DNA from: Oscillospiraceae bacterium
GTDB lineage: Bacteria > Bacillota > Clostridia > Oscillospirales > Ruminococcaceae
Reading direction: 5' to 3'
DNA: 8,002 nt
Assembly: GCA_017394565.1 (NCBI GenBank)
Contig: JAFPXW010000429.1
Coordinates: 1 to 8,002, forward strand
The notes under the pieces were generated by a model. The model was not told the origin of the DNA, did not search any database, and saw nothing but the letters and a program-made list of their open reading frames with translations. How positions within the stretch are numbered: the first letter of the stretch is position 1; each line of letters opens with the position of its first letter. Of the stretch, positions 1 through 6,429 are shown one piece after another. Both the position numbers and the translations under genes were made by a program.

Positions 1-14
1 ATCTCGAAAAAGAT

Positions 15-43
15 TTGACATCAGGATGCTTTTGTGCTATAAT
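15..43 (+). promoter_or_regulatory. Perfect sigma-A promoter of the trans-sulfuration gene
   Basis: TTGACA at 15-20 and TATAAT at 38-43 are separated by exactly 17 bp, and TGC precedes the -10 box, giving an extended -10 as well. Transcription should start near base 50, leaving a leader of only about 35 nt. That is too short for a SAM riboswitch or T-box, so the gene looks strongly and perhaps constitutively expressed, unless a repressor binds here. Confidence 0.9.
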
Positions 44-84
44 AAAGTAGTATTTTGAAAAATCTGAAAGGAAGCGTATCTCCC

Positions 85-1281
85 ATGAGCAAAAACCTCG
101 AAAATATGAGCTTTACGACTCGTGCCATCCATGTCGGCAATGAGCCTGATCCGGCAACCGGTGCGATCGAACCGGCTGTGTATATGGCTAACAGCTTTCT
201 CCTGCCTTACGATGCGTCCCAGATGAACTGGTCGGCATCCGAAGCCAATATCTACACCCGCAACGGCGGTGTCAATCAGGGAATGCTGGAAAAGAAGATC
301 GCCAATCTCCACGGCGGTGAGGATTGCGTGGTCCTCGCATCCGGTGTGGCTGCCCTGTCGGCGCTGTTCTTCACATCCCTCAAAAAGGGCGACCATGTCA
401 TCTTCTCGACCGTGACCTATATCGCGACCTACCGCATTTTCCACGAGCTGTGGACAGAGAAGTGGGGCATCGAGACGTCCATCGTGGACTGCACCGACCT
501 CGATGCCATCAAGGCTGCCATCCGTCCGAATACCAAGCTGATCCACTTCGAGACACCCGGCAACCCGACCTGCTGCATCTGCGACATCGAAGCGATCGTC
601 AAGCTCGCACACGAGCATAATATCCTCGTATCTGCGGACAATACGTTCTCCTCTCCCTATAACACCCGTCCGCTGGAGTACGGTGTGGATTACGTTGTCG
701 AGTCCCTGACCAAGTACATCAACGGTCACGGCGATTCGATGGGCGGCGCCATCATCGGCGACCACGAGATGATGGAAAAGATCCGCTACCAGGCGCAGGT
801 CAACATCGGCGGCTGCATCAGCCCGTTCAATGCATGGCTCATCCAGCGCGGTGCGGCGACATTTCCGCTGCGTATGCAGGTGCATAATGACAACGCGCTG
901 GCAGTGGCAGAGTGGCTCGAAAAGCAGCCGTGTGTCAGCTTCGTGGCATATCCCGGTCTGAAATCCTTCAAGGGCCACGAGCTTGCCAAGAAGCAGATGA
1001 AGCACGGTTTCGGCGGTGTCCTGAGCTTAGGTCTGAAGGGCGAGCATGACCTCTACAACCGAGTCATCACGCACCTGAATGTGTTCACCTCTGCGGTTTC
1101 CCTCGGTAATGCGGCATCCCTGATCGTGTTCCTCGGCGAGGATGACGAGAGAATGTACCTCTATCCGGAGGAATTCCATAACGGTTTCTACCGCGTTGCC
1201 ATCGGCATCGAGGACAAGAACGACCTCATCGAAGATCTCCGTCAGGCATTCCAGGCGGAAGGTCTGGAAGTGGTTGACTGA
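85..1281 (+). CDS. PLP-dependent trans-sulfuration (Cys/Met metabolism) family enzyme
   Basis: This 398-residue protein belongs to the cystathionine gamma-synthase / O-acetylhomoserine sulfhydrylase / methionine gamma-lyase fold, cytosolic PLP enzymes of sulfur amino acid metabolism. Visible family features are the YTRNGG stretch near residue 57, the ASGVAA phosphate-binding turn (84-89), Tyr112, the ETPGNP block (156-161), Asp185 in SADNTFSSPY (pyridine nitrogen contact), Lys210 in SLTKYINGHGD (Schiff-base lysine) and Arg370 in the FYRVAIGIED segment (substrate carboxylate). Length is typical for the family. The C-terminal stretch after SLGNAASLI lacks the usual HP..MTH signature and reads FLGEDDERMYLYPEEF instead, so the substrate cannot be assigned. 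The ATG at 85 is chosen because AAAGGAAG lies about 10 nt upstream; an in-frame TTG at 55 has no ribosome binding site. The gene is flanked by its own promoter and terminator, so it is monocistronic. Confidence 0.93.
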   Translation: MSKNLENMSFTTRAIHVGNEPDPATGAIEPAVYMANSFLLPYDASQMNWSASEANIYTRNGGVNQGMLEKKIANLHGGEDCVVLASGVAALSALFFTSLKKGDHVIFSTVTYIATYRIFHELWTEKWGIETSIVDCTDLDAIKAAIRPNTKLIHFETPGNPTCCICDIEAIVKLAHEHNILVSADNTFSSPYNTRPLEYGVDYVVESLTKYINGHGDSMGGAIIGDHEMMEKIRYQAQVNIGGCISPFNAWLIQRGAATFPLRMQVHNDNALAVAEWLEKQPCVSFVAYPGLKSFKGHELAKKQMKHGFGGVLSLGLKGEHDLYNRVITHLNVFTSAVSLGNAASLIVFLGEDDERMYLYPEEFHNGFYRVAIGIEDKNDLIEDLRQAFQAEGLEVVD

Positions 1282-1303
1282 TTTTTGTAAGTTTTGTAAG
1301 GCT

Positions 1304-1339
1304 GAAAGTCCCCCGAAAACAGGGGACTTTCGAGTTTTT
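1304..1339 (+). terminator. Intrinsic terminator of the trans-sulfuration gene
   Basis: A perfect 10-bp stem (GAAAGTCCCC at 1304-1313 with GGGGACTTTC at 1322-1331), an 8-nt loop and a T5 tract at 1335-1339 lie 22 nt after the stop codon. Confidence 0.93.
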
Positions 1340-1343
1340 GGTT

Positions 1344-1566
1344 TAATGCGTAATGCGTAATGCGCAGTTCGTAGTGCGTAGTGCGTAGTTGAAGGTGTCG
1401 CCTGACGGCGACGTATTTAAAACAGCTTACTCAAAACGCTAAACAATTTACTAAGAGATGTTTTTCTTTAGGCGGAAGCGTATCAGTTCGTAGTGATCTA
1501 TTTTAATCATGTCCGCGTCAGCGGACACCAAAACTACGCACTACGCACCACGAACTACGCACTACC
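1344..1566 (+). repeat. Element A: heptad-armed inverted-repeat element
   Basis: The left arm is seven consecutive 7-bp units (TAATGCG three times, CAGTTCG, TAGTGCG twice, TAGTTGA; 1344-1392). The right arm is five units of the inverse type (AACTACG, CACTACG, CACCACG, AACTACG, CACTACC; 1532-1566). Inside each arm sits a hairpin: GTCGCC-TGAC-GGCGAC at 1397-1412, and TGTCCGC-GTCA-GCGGACA at 1510-1527. The left hairpin is followed by TATTTAAAAC, the right one is preceded by TTTTAATC. The centre contains ACTAAGAGATG and CTTTAG, which look like a decayed version of the terminator in elements B and C. The element fills the whole gap from the upstream terminator to the next ribosome binding site, so NUDIX-HAD transcription either starts inside it or reads through it. 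I see no convincing promoter in it. Confidence 0.85.
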
Positions 1567-1582
1567 AAGAAAGGGGTTATCC

Positions 1583-2814
1583 ATGCCAGAATACCAAGAC
1601 ATTTACGACATTCACCGCAACCTGACCGGAAAGAAAGTCCTGCGCGGCACACGGCGTGCGGAAGGGGAGTACATCCTCGTCATCCATCTGCTCGTATTCG
1701 ACGAAAAAGGGCGGTTTCTGGTGCAGCGCCGCGTCGATGACAAGGCAAGCTGGCCGGGGATGTGGGACATTTCCCTCGGCGGCATCGCGCAGACCGGTGA
1801 CGACAGCCGGCTTGCGGCACAGCGTGAAGCTAAGGAGGAACTCGGTCTTGACCTCGACCTGAGCGATACCGAACCCGTGTTCAGCTTCCGTGCGCACAAG
1901 ACGTTCGACGATTACTGGATGGTGCAGATCGACAGCGCGACGCCGCTGACGCTCCAGCCGGAGGAAGTCGCCGAAGCCCGCTGGGTCGACCGCAGGGGCT
2001 GGGAGGAATTGCTTGCGACGCATCAGGTCATTCCGTACAGCTTCCAGGATCTGCTCTTTGATCTGTATGAAAAGCAGTTCCCCGGCACGAGAGTGTTTCC
2101 GTTCGGCGATCCGGAGGTCATCCGCGGCGCGGTCTTTGACATGGACGGACTGCTGCTGGATACAGAGCGCGTGGCGCGTGAATCGTGGCGAAAGGCTGGC
2201 GCAGAATTCCACATCGACGACATCGACAGCATCCTCGATGCGTGTGTCGGCAGAAATGAAGCCGGCGACCGCGAGGTCTTCCGTCAGCGGCTCGGCGAGG
2301 ATTTCCCGTATGAGGAATTCCGTGCGAGAACCAGAGCGCTTTCCCATGCGGTGACGGACGTGGAGGTTCCGGTCAAGGCTGGCGCGAGGGAGATCCTCAC
2401 CGCACTGAAAGCCCGCGGCATCCGCCTTGCGGTGGCAAGCTCGACGAGAAGCGTGACCGTCCGCGATCAGCTTAGCCGCGCCGGACTGCTGGAATTTTTC
2501 GATGCCGTTGTCACAGGCGACACGGTGGAGAACGGCAAGCCGCATCCGGAGATCTACCTGAAAGCGTGCGATGCCCTCCAGACCGCACCGGAGGAATGTA
2601 TCGCTTCGAGGACTCGTGCAATGGTCTGCGCAGTGCCTACCGTGCGCGGATGTACCCCATCCAGATCCCCGACCTGATCCCCCCGAACCTCGAAAGCAAC
2701 GCCCTTTCGTGGAAAACCTTCCCGTCACTGGCGGCGGCGCAGGAATTTCTCCTGACGAGCAAGGTCGCCCTCGGAAAGACGCTGGACGAAGGGCTGGCGG
2801 AGCTGGTGGATTAA
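1583..2814 (+). pseudogene. NUDIX hydrolase-HAD phosphatase fusion, broken by a frameshift
   Basis: The ATG at 1583 follows AAAGGGG by about 8 nt. Residues 1-170 form a NUDIX hydrolase domain: the box runs from Gly67 to Leu89 with REAKEELGL at 81-89, and Asp73 stands where Glu is usual. Residues 180-340 form a HAD-superfamily phosphatase of the beta-phosphoglucomutase type: motif I DMDGLLLDT with Asp186/Asp188, motif II Ser286/Ser287, motif III Lys319 in GKPHPEIY. The open frame then runs off into 24 unrelated residues and stops at 2677. The expected continuation, FEDSCNGLRSAY (motif IV), is present in the +1-shifted frame from 2605 and runs to TAA at 2812-2814. One base is therefore missing between 2604 and 2605 (ATC GC- TTC GAG). 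The intact product would be about 410 residues, a soluble enzyme removing phosphates from nucleotide- or sugar-type substrates. Either the gene is inactivated in its HAD half or the deletion is a sequencing error. The clean sequence on both sides favours a recent event or an error. Confidence 0.85.
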
Positions 2815-3031
2815 AGTGCGTAGTTCGTAGTGCGTAGTGCGTAGTTTCGGTGCGCCTGCGGCGCGGATTTAAATAGTTTTATCAAAAGACCAAACCCTCG
2901 ACTAAGGGAGAGTATCCCAAAGCCGGGGGCTTTTTTAGTGATGAGTTATGGGGCTTGGGGCGAAGCCCCATTTAAAACATCGCGCAGCGATACCACAACT
3001 ACGAACTACGAACCACGCACTACGCACTAAG
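2814..3031 (+). repeat. Element B: heptad-armed element with built-in terminator
   Basis: The left arm is 7-bp units from AAGTGCG at 2814 (its first A is the last base of the TAA stop codon) through TAGTTCG, TAGTGCG twice and TAGTTTC to 2848. The right arm is five units (AACTACG twice, AACCACG, CACTACG, CACTAAG; 2997-3031). The left hairpin GCGCC-TGC-GGCGC (2852-2864) is followed by GGATTTAAATAG. The right hairpin ATCGC-GCA-GCGAT (2979-2991) is preceded by TTTAAAAC. An extra perfect 9-bp hairpin, ATGGGGCTT with AAGCCCCAT (2948-2971), lies between the central terminator and the right hairpin. The element starts exactly at the 3' end of the NUDIX-HAD gene. Confidence 0.87.
2895..2936 (+). terminator. 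Terminator inside element B, serving the NUDIX-HAD gene
   Basis: CCCTCGACT (2895-2903) pairs with AGCCGGGGG (2921-2929) with one G-U pair and one mismatch. An inner GGGA/TCCC stem (2906-2918) closes the loop, and T6 follows at 2931-2936. It lies 80 nt after the NUDIX-HAD stop codon. A sequence-related terminator occurs in element C on the other strand. Confidence 0.8.
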
Positions 3032-3051
3032 CGAAGCGCACTAAGCGAAGC
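3024..3051 (+). repeat. 14-bp exact tandem duplication
   Basis: GCACTAAGCGAAGC occurs twice head to tail (3024-3037 and 3038-3051). The first copy overlaps the last heptads of element B's right arm, and the second runs into the hairpin at 3050-3078. It looks like local duplication at the element edge. Confidence 0.8.
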
Positions 3052-3078
3052 AAAGCGCAGCGAATGGCTGCGCTTTGC
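3050..3078 (-). terminator. Perfect 12-bp hairpin, probable terminator of the cellulase gene
   Basis: GCAAAGCGCAGC (3050-3061) and GCTGCGCTTTGC (3067-3078) form a perfect 12-bp stem with loop GAATG. On the minus strand it begins 30 nt after the cellulase stop codon and is followed by TTCGCTTAGTGC rather than a clean T tract, so termination may be weak or factor-assisted. It also lies between the 3' ends of two convergent genes and could act on both strands. Confidence 0.6.
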
Positions 3079-3108
3079 ACTATGGAGAAGAATGGAGTTT
3101 GCGGAAAA

Positions 3109-5769
3109 TTACTTCACGGGGAACGCGGTCAGGAGCTCGACAACGTATTTCAGGATGTTCAGGGAGTCGGTGGACTCAAGCACACCGTTGTTGTCAACGT
3201 CAGCGTTGGCCTGTGCGTCAGCATCGAGCTGTGTAGAACCCAGCAGATACTTGTTCAGCGCGATGACATCCATAATGTCGATCGCTTCGTCGCCGTTCAC
3301 ATCGCCGTATTTCTTGGCAGCGCTCACGGGGAGCGTCTCGGTCGTGGGGATGGTCGGCTCTGCGATTCCGCCGTTGTCGTAAATGACTGTAATATCGCCG
3401 TATTCAAACGTTACGTCAGTGCCGTTCTCATCCTCTGCGGATGCCTTCCACCAGTGGCGCAGTTCGAGCGTGTCGCCGGTGAGGACAGCTTCGGTCTTGA
3501 CGGCCGGATCGTCCTCCGTCTCGCCGGACTTCATGTAGTTGCCGTCGAACGTGATGGTCACTTCGGTGTCGCCCTTGTTCCACTGGAATTCCTTGTAGCC
3601 CCAGAACGTGTCTGTACCGTCCGTCAGCTCTGCGGAGCAAACCGCACCGCCGCCGCAGTACCATGCCGCATTCTCGGAGGAATCGGAAGTCACGTTAATG
3701 ATGATCTTGGACAGATGTTCCGGATCGGAGATCGGGATGAGCTTGCCTTCCTCGCCGTCCTCCAGATCTGCATAAGCAAAGGTCTGCTCCTCGCCGGCCG
3801 CTTTCTTCAGAACGTGGAAAGCGACGACCTCGTTTGCCTGACCGGAGAGAACGTATTCGCTGTCGCCGTCCTCGGTGGACATCACATAGCCGTCCGGAAC
3901 GGATACGATCTTTACCACGTCCCTCGGGTTATCGGTGGAAAGCGTCAGGGGCTTGTCGCTCGTTGCCCATGTCTCGCCCGCAAGGGAAACCTTAACACCG
4001 GGAACCGGTTCGCCGTTCTGGTCGTAAACATTCACAGAAACGGTGTACAGTGCCGCGGAAGTCGGATTGGTCGACGGCTCCGTTGCTTCGGTCGTCGGCT
4101 GGACATCCGGCTCAGTGGTCGGCTCGGTCGGATCGGTGACATCAGACTTCGGAACGGCATACAGACCGTAAGCCGTCATCGCCTTGGAAGTTGCGCTGAT
4201 GAACATGGCGGTCATGTCCTCGAAGGTGTGGCCTTCCTTCTCGATCGCCGCCTTGAGATCCTCGTAGGTGAAGGTCTTGGTGAACGGGGTATCCGTTTCG
4301 TCGCTGGAATCCACACGATCCCAGATCTTGCCCTCGCCCTGGAGTACCAGCTCCGGCGCTGCCTTGGAATCGTAGAACATCACGAAATCGTAATTGCCGT
4401 CGAGGTAATCCTGCCAGCCGGCAACTTCCGTGTTGCCCCAGACCTTGATGGCTTCGCCCTCGGTGGACTTGAAGATCTCCTTCCAGTCAGAACCGATGGT
4501 CAGATTGCTCCAGTCGAAGACCGGCTCAGTCGCCTTTTCGTAGTCCTTCATATTGGACTTGATGCCGTAAACGTCCATCATCGCCTGTACAACGGGCTTG
4601 GACTGGGTGTACCATGTGCAGGTGTCGCGGTAGAGATAACCGTGCGCCTCGCCGTCGGTGCGGTCAACGACATTGTTGTCCCACAGAACGCAGGGGATGC
4701 CCTTGGCCTTTGCCTTGGTGAGGTAATCCGTCGCCCAGCGGCATCTGTCCTCGGTGTTCGAGAAATCGGAAGCGGAGAACTCACCGATGATGATCGGTGC
4801 ATTCTTCTCGTCCTGAAGCTGACCTAAATAATCAAACATATTGGACAGCTCAGCCTCATAATCCGCACCCCAGCCGGACGCACCGGGGAAGGTGTGGTTT
4901 GCCTTTTCGTCGGTCGCCATCGTGAAGTAGTACGGTGTGTACGCATGGACGGAAAGCGCCACATTGCCGGCACCGTCGGGGATGGCGATATTGGAGATGG
5001 CGGTCTTGTCATTGGAAGCGCAGTAGCCGGGGAGCATCAGCAGACGTTCCTTGTTGGCGGCGCTGCCCTGACCGCGGACGGTCTTGACAAAAGCGGCATT
5101 CAGATTGTTGATATACTGCCATGTATAGCCGTCATCGCCGGAACCGTTGCCCCACTGCTGGACCTTCGGGTTTTTGAGCTGACGCGGCTCGTTCATGCCC
5201 TCGAAAATGAGGTGCTGGTCGTAATCCTGGAATGTCTCAGCGACCTGCGACCAGATGGACGTGAGCTTTGCCTTGGCGTCCTGATAGGTTTCATCGGTAA
5301 ACACGTCCACATTCACCCAGTCCTCGTGGTGAACGTTCAGAATGACGAATAGATCGCGGTCGATGGCGTAGTCAACGGTTTTCTTGACGTAATCCATCCA
5401 GGTGTCGTTGACCAGATACATCTGGGAATCCTCGTCCCATTCGATGTGCTGGTACCAGGTGGTCGGGATGCGCACGGTATTGAAGCCGGCGTCCTTGACG
5501 GCCTGGAACTGGTCAGCGGTCGGTTCCGGGTTACCCCATGCCTTGGCGAATTTCGCAGGAGAAGCGGTCGTACTCAGACCACTGTCGGTGCTGTCGAGCG
5601 TATTGCCGAGGTTCCAGCCGATCTTCATCTCGCTGACGATGCCCTTGGCATCCTTGCCGGACAGCGAAGCCGCGCTGACCGGAGCCGGCGGCAGATATCC
5701 GAACGCTGTGACCGCCATTGCAGCAGCGGAGAGCGCGGAGGTCAGTCTGCCGATGTTGTGTTTCTTCAT
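3109..5769 (-). CDS. Secreted GH5 endoglucanase with accessory modules and type I dockerin
   Basis: This 886-residue protein is a cellulosomal glycoside hydrolase expected to cleave internal beta-1,4-glucan bonds outside the cell. Domains in order: signal peptide (1 to about 33, Lys/Arg start, hydrophobic 11-25, Ala cleavage region at VSAA); GH5 catalytic domain (about 40-405) with TVRIP (98-102), NVHHEDW (145-151), acid/base Glu194 in MNEP, His275, and nucleophile Glu330 in IIIGE; an unrecognised module (about 416-540); a Thr/Pro/Glu linker (543-571); an Ig-like repeat (573-656); a Trp-rich, probably carbohydrate-binding module (660-798; Trp703, 723, 730, 773, 774, Cys705/Cys711); and a dockerin (820-886). 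The two dockerin calcium loops start at Asp823 (Asn825, Asp827, Asp831, Asp834) and Asp857 (Asp859, Asn861, Glu865, Asp868). The ATG at 5769 follows AGAGGGG by 9 nt. An in-frame ATG at 5835 would add a Cys-rich extension without a ribosome binding site and displace the signal peptide. Catalytic and dockerin calls are firm; the exact polysaccharide (cellulose, xyloglucan or mixed-linkage glucan) is not. Confidence 0.95.
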   Translation of the reverse strand: MKKHNIGRLTSALSAAAMAVTAFGYLPPAPVSAASLSGKDAKGIVSEMKIGWNLGNTLDSTDSGLSTTASPAKFAKAWGNPEPTADQFQAVKDAGFNTVRIPTTWYQHIEWDEDSQMYLVNDTWMDYVKKTVDYAIDRDLFVILNVHHEDWVNVDVFTDETYQDAKAKLTSIWSQVAETFQDYDQHLIFEGMNEPRQLKNPKVQQWGNGSGDDGYTWQYINNLNAAFVKTVRGQGSAANKERLLMLPGYCASNDKTAISNIAIPDGAGNVALSVHAYTPYYFTMATDEKANHTFPGASGWGADYEAELSNMFDYLGQLQDEKNAPIIIGEFSASDFSNTEDRCRWATDYLTKAKAKGIPCVLWDNNVVDRTDGEAHGYLYRDTCTWYTQSKPVVQAMMDVYGIKSNMKDYEKATEPVFDWSNLTIGSDWKEIFKSTEGEAIKVWGNTEVAGWQDYLDGNYDFVMFYDSKAAPELVLQGEGKIWDRVDSSDETDTPFTKTFTYEDLKAAIEKEGHTFEDMTAMFISATSKAMTAYGLYAVPKSDVTDPTEPTTEPDVQPTTEATEPSTNPTSAALYTVSVNVYDQNGEPVPGVKVSLAGETWATSDKPLTLSTDNPRDVVKIVSVPDGYVMSTEDGDSEYVLSGQANEVVAFHVLKKAAGEEQTFAYADLEDGEEGKLIPISDPEHLSKIIINVTSDSSENAAWYCGGGAVCSAELTDGTDTFWGYKEFQWNKGDTEVTITFDGNYMKSGETEDDPAVKTEAVLTGDTLELRHWWKASAEDENGTDVTFEYGDITVIYDNGGIAEPTIPTTETLPVSAAKKYGDVNGDEAIDIMDVIALNKYLLGSTQLDADAQANADVDNNGVLESTDSLNILKYVVELLTAFPVK

Positions 5770-5983
5770 TGATGATTTCCCCTCTCTGATTAAATTTTTG
5801 GATCCGCACGCACAGCAAAATTTGCAGTATTCCATGCGGACGGATCCTGTGTGAAATTTTGGATTTCCCGTGCCGCAGTGCAGCTACGTCACGGAGAAGA
5901 ATACGGCGCCCTGCCGCACCCTTTGATGCCTCTCTTTATGAAAACATTGTTTGGATTCAGCGTGAAATAGAAATGCTTTCATT
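5770..5983 (-). promoter_or_regulatory. Long structured 5' leader of the cellulase mRNA
   Basis: From the predicted start near 5983 to the ATG is about 215 nt, with no open frame I would support. Next to the ribosome binding site, 5800-5847 folds into a 13-position stem: GGATCCG pairs fully, then one G-U, one mismatch and four more pairs. A GCAA/TTGC hairpin can form inside the loop. No T tract follows, so it is not a terminator. It matches no riboswitch class I can recognise; possible roles are mRNA stability or control of ribosome access. Confidence 0.55.
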
Positions 5984-5989
5984 GATTCT

Positions 5990-6018
5990 ATTATACAATT
6001 TTTCGATGGGCTTGTCAA
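5990..6018 (-). promoter_or_regulatory. Perfect sigma-A promoter of the cellulase gene
   Basis: On the minus strand TTGACA (6018-6013) and TATAAT (5995-5990) are separated by exactly 17 bp. AT-rich DNA lies upstream, to about 6075. Such a consensus promoter in front of a cellulase suggests that regulation acts after initiation or through a repressor or catabolite site not visible here. Confidence 0.9.
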
Positions 6019-6131
6019 TGGAAACTGGCGATTTTTCTGAGTTTTGAGATGTAAATATTTTTAACAGCGATAAATCAGTGAAACAAGTTCACACTTTTTC
6101 AATTTCTGCAAAACCTGCACCGGAGGGGGAG

Positions 6132-6429
6132 AAAATGAGGAATGAGGGATTAGAAATTAGGAATGAGGAATGAAGAATTAGGAATGAGAAATGAGGAATG
6201 AGGAATGAGGAATTGAATGCGTAATTAAGCAGACAGCCCAAATCTTTGATTTGGTGCTGGTCGCTTATGCATAGTTGCGTAATGATATCATTACTCATTA
6301 AAAAAGCCCCCGGCTAAGGATGATTGCTCTTAGTCAGGGGACGATTCTATTAGTAAGCCTATTGAAATCCGCGCCGCAGGCGCACCACAATTCCTCATTC
6401 CTCATTCCTCATTCCTAATTCCTAATTCC
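6132..6429 (-). repeat. Element C: GGAATGA-type heptad-armed element
   Basis: The plus-strand left arm is 14 consecutive 7-bp units in one register (6132-6229), mostly GGAATGA or GGAATTA and shifting at the inner end to AATGCGT and AATTAAG. The right arm is six inverse units (CAATTCC, TCATTCC three times, TAATTCC twice; 6388-6429). The right end has the family hairpin GCGCC-GCA-GGCGC (6371-6383), whose minus-strand continuation is GGATTTCAATAGGCTTA. The left end has a different hairpin at 6235-6258 (CCAAATC-TTT-GATTTGG core). A 16-bp perfect palindrome (GTAATGATATCATTAC, 6279-6294) and a terminator lie inside. The right arm overlaps the 3' end of the PAP2 gene. Confidence 0.85.
6300..6340 (-). 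terminator. Terminator inside element C, serving PAP2 and regulator
   Basis: On the minus strand CCCCTGACTAAG (6340-6329) pairs with CTTAGCCGGGGG (6318-6307) with one G-U pair and one mismatch, then C and T6 to 6300. It lies about 60 nt after the PAP2 stop codon. CCGGGGGCTTTTTTA and GACTAAG are shared with the element B terminator. Confidence 0.83.

Noticed and set aside
37..1005. Long minus-strand open frame opposite the trans-sulfuration gene
   Set aside because: Antisense shadow of a clearly conserved plus-strand gene; low-complexity His/Val/Arg-rich product with no domain.
70..1484. GGAAGCGTATC shared between the first gene's leader (70-80) and element A (1474-1484)
   Set aside because: An 11-bp match is expected by chance several times in a window of this size, and the flanks do not match.
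1577..2728. Long minus-strand open frame opposite NUDIX-HAD
   Set aside because: Shadow frame produced by GC-rich codon bias; the plus-strand NUDIX and HAD motifs are unambiguous.
3064..4827. 587-codon plus-strand open frame opposite the cellulase
   Set aside because: Antisense shadow; the minus-strand frame has full GH5, linker and dockerin signatures.
5770..5835. In-frame upstream ATG adding a Cys-rich 22-residue N-terminal extension to the cellulase
   Set aside because: It lies inside the leader hairpin, has no ribosome binding site and would bury the signal peptide; the ATG at 5769 has a good site.
5850..5983. Riboswitch of a known class (for example cyclic di-GMP) in the cellulase leader
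   Set aside because: I could not match the conserved core of any class; only generic hairpins are visible.
6089..6298. 69-codon minus-strand open frame
   Set aside because: Its repeated SSFLI-type product is simply the translation of the heptad array in element C.
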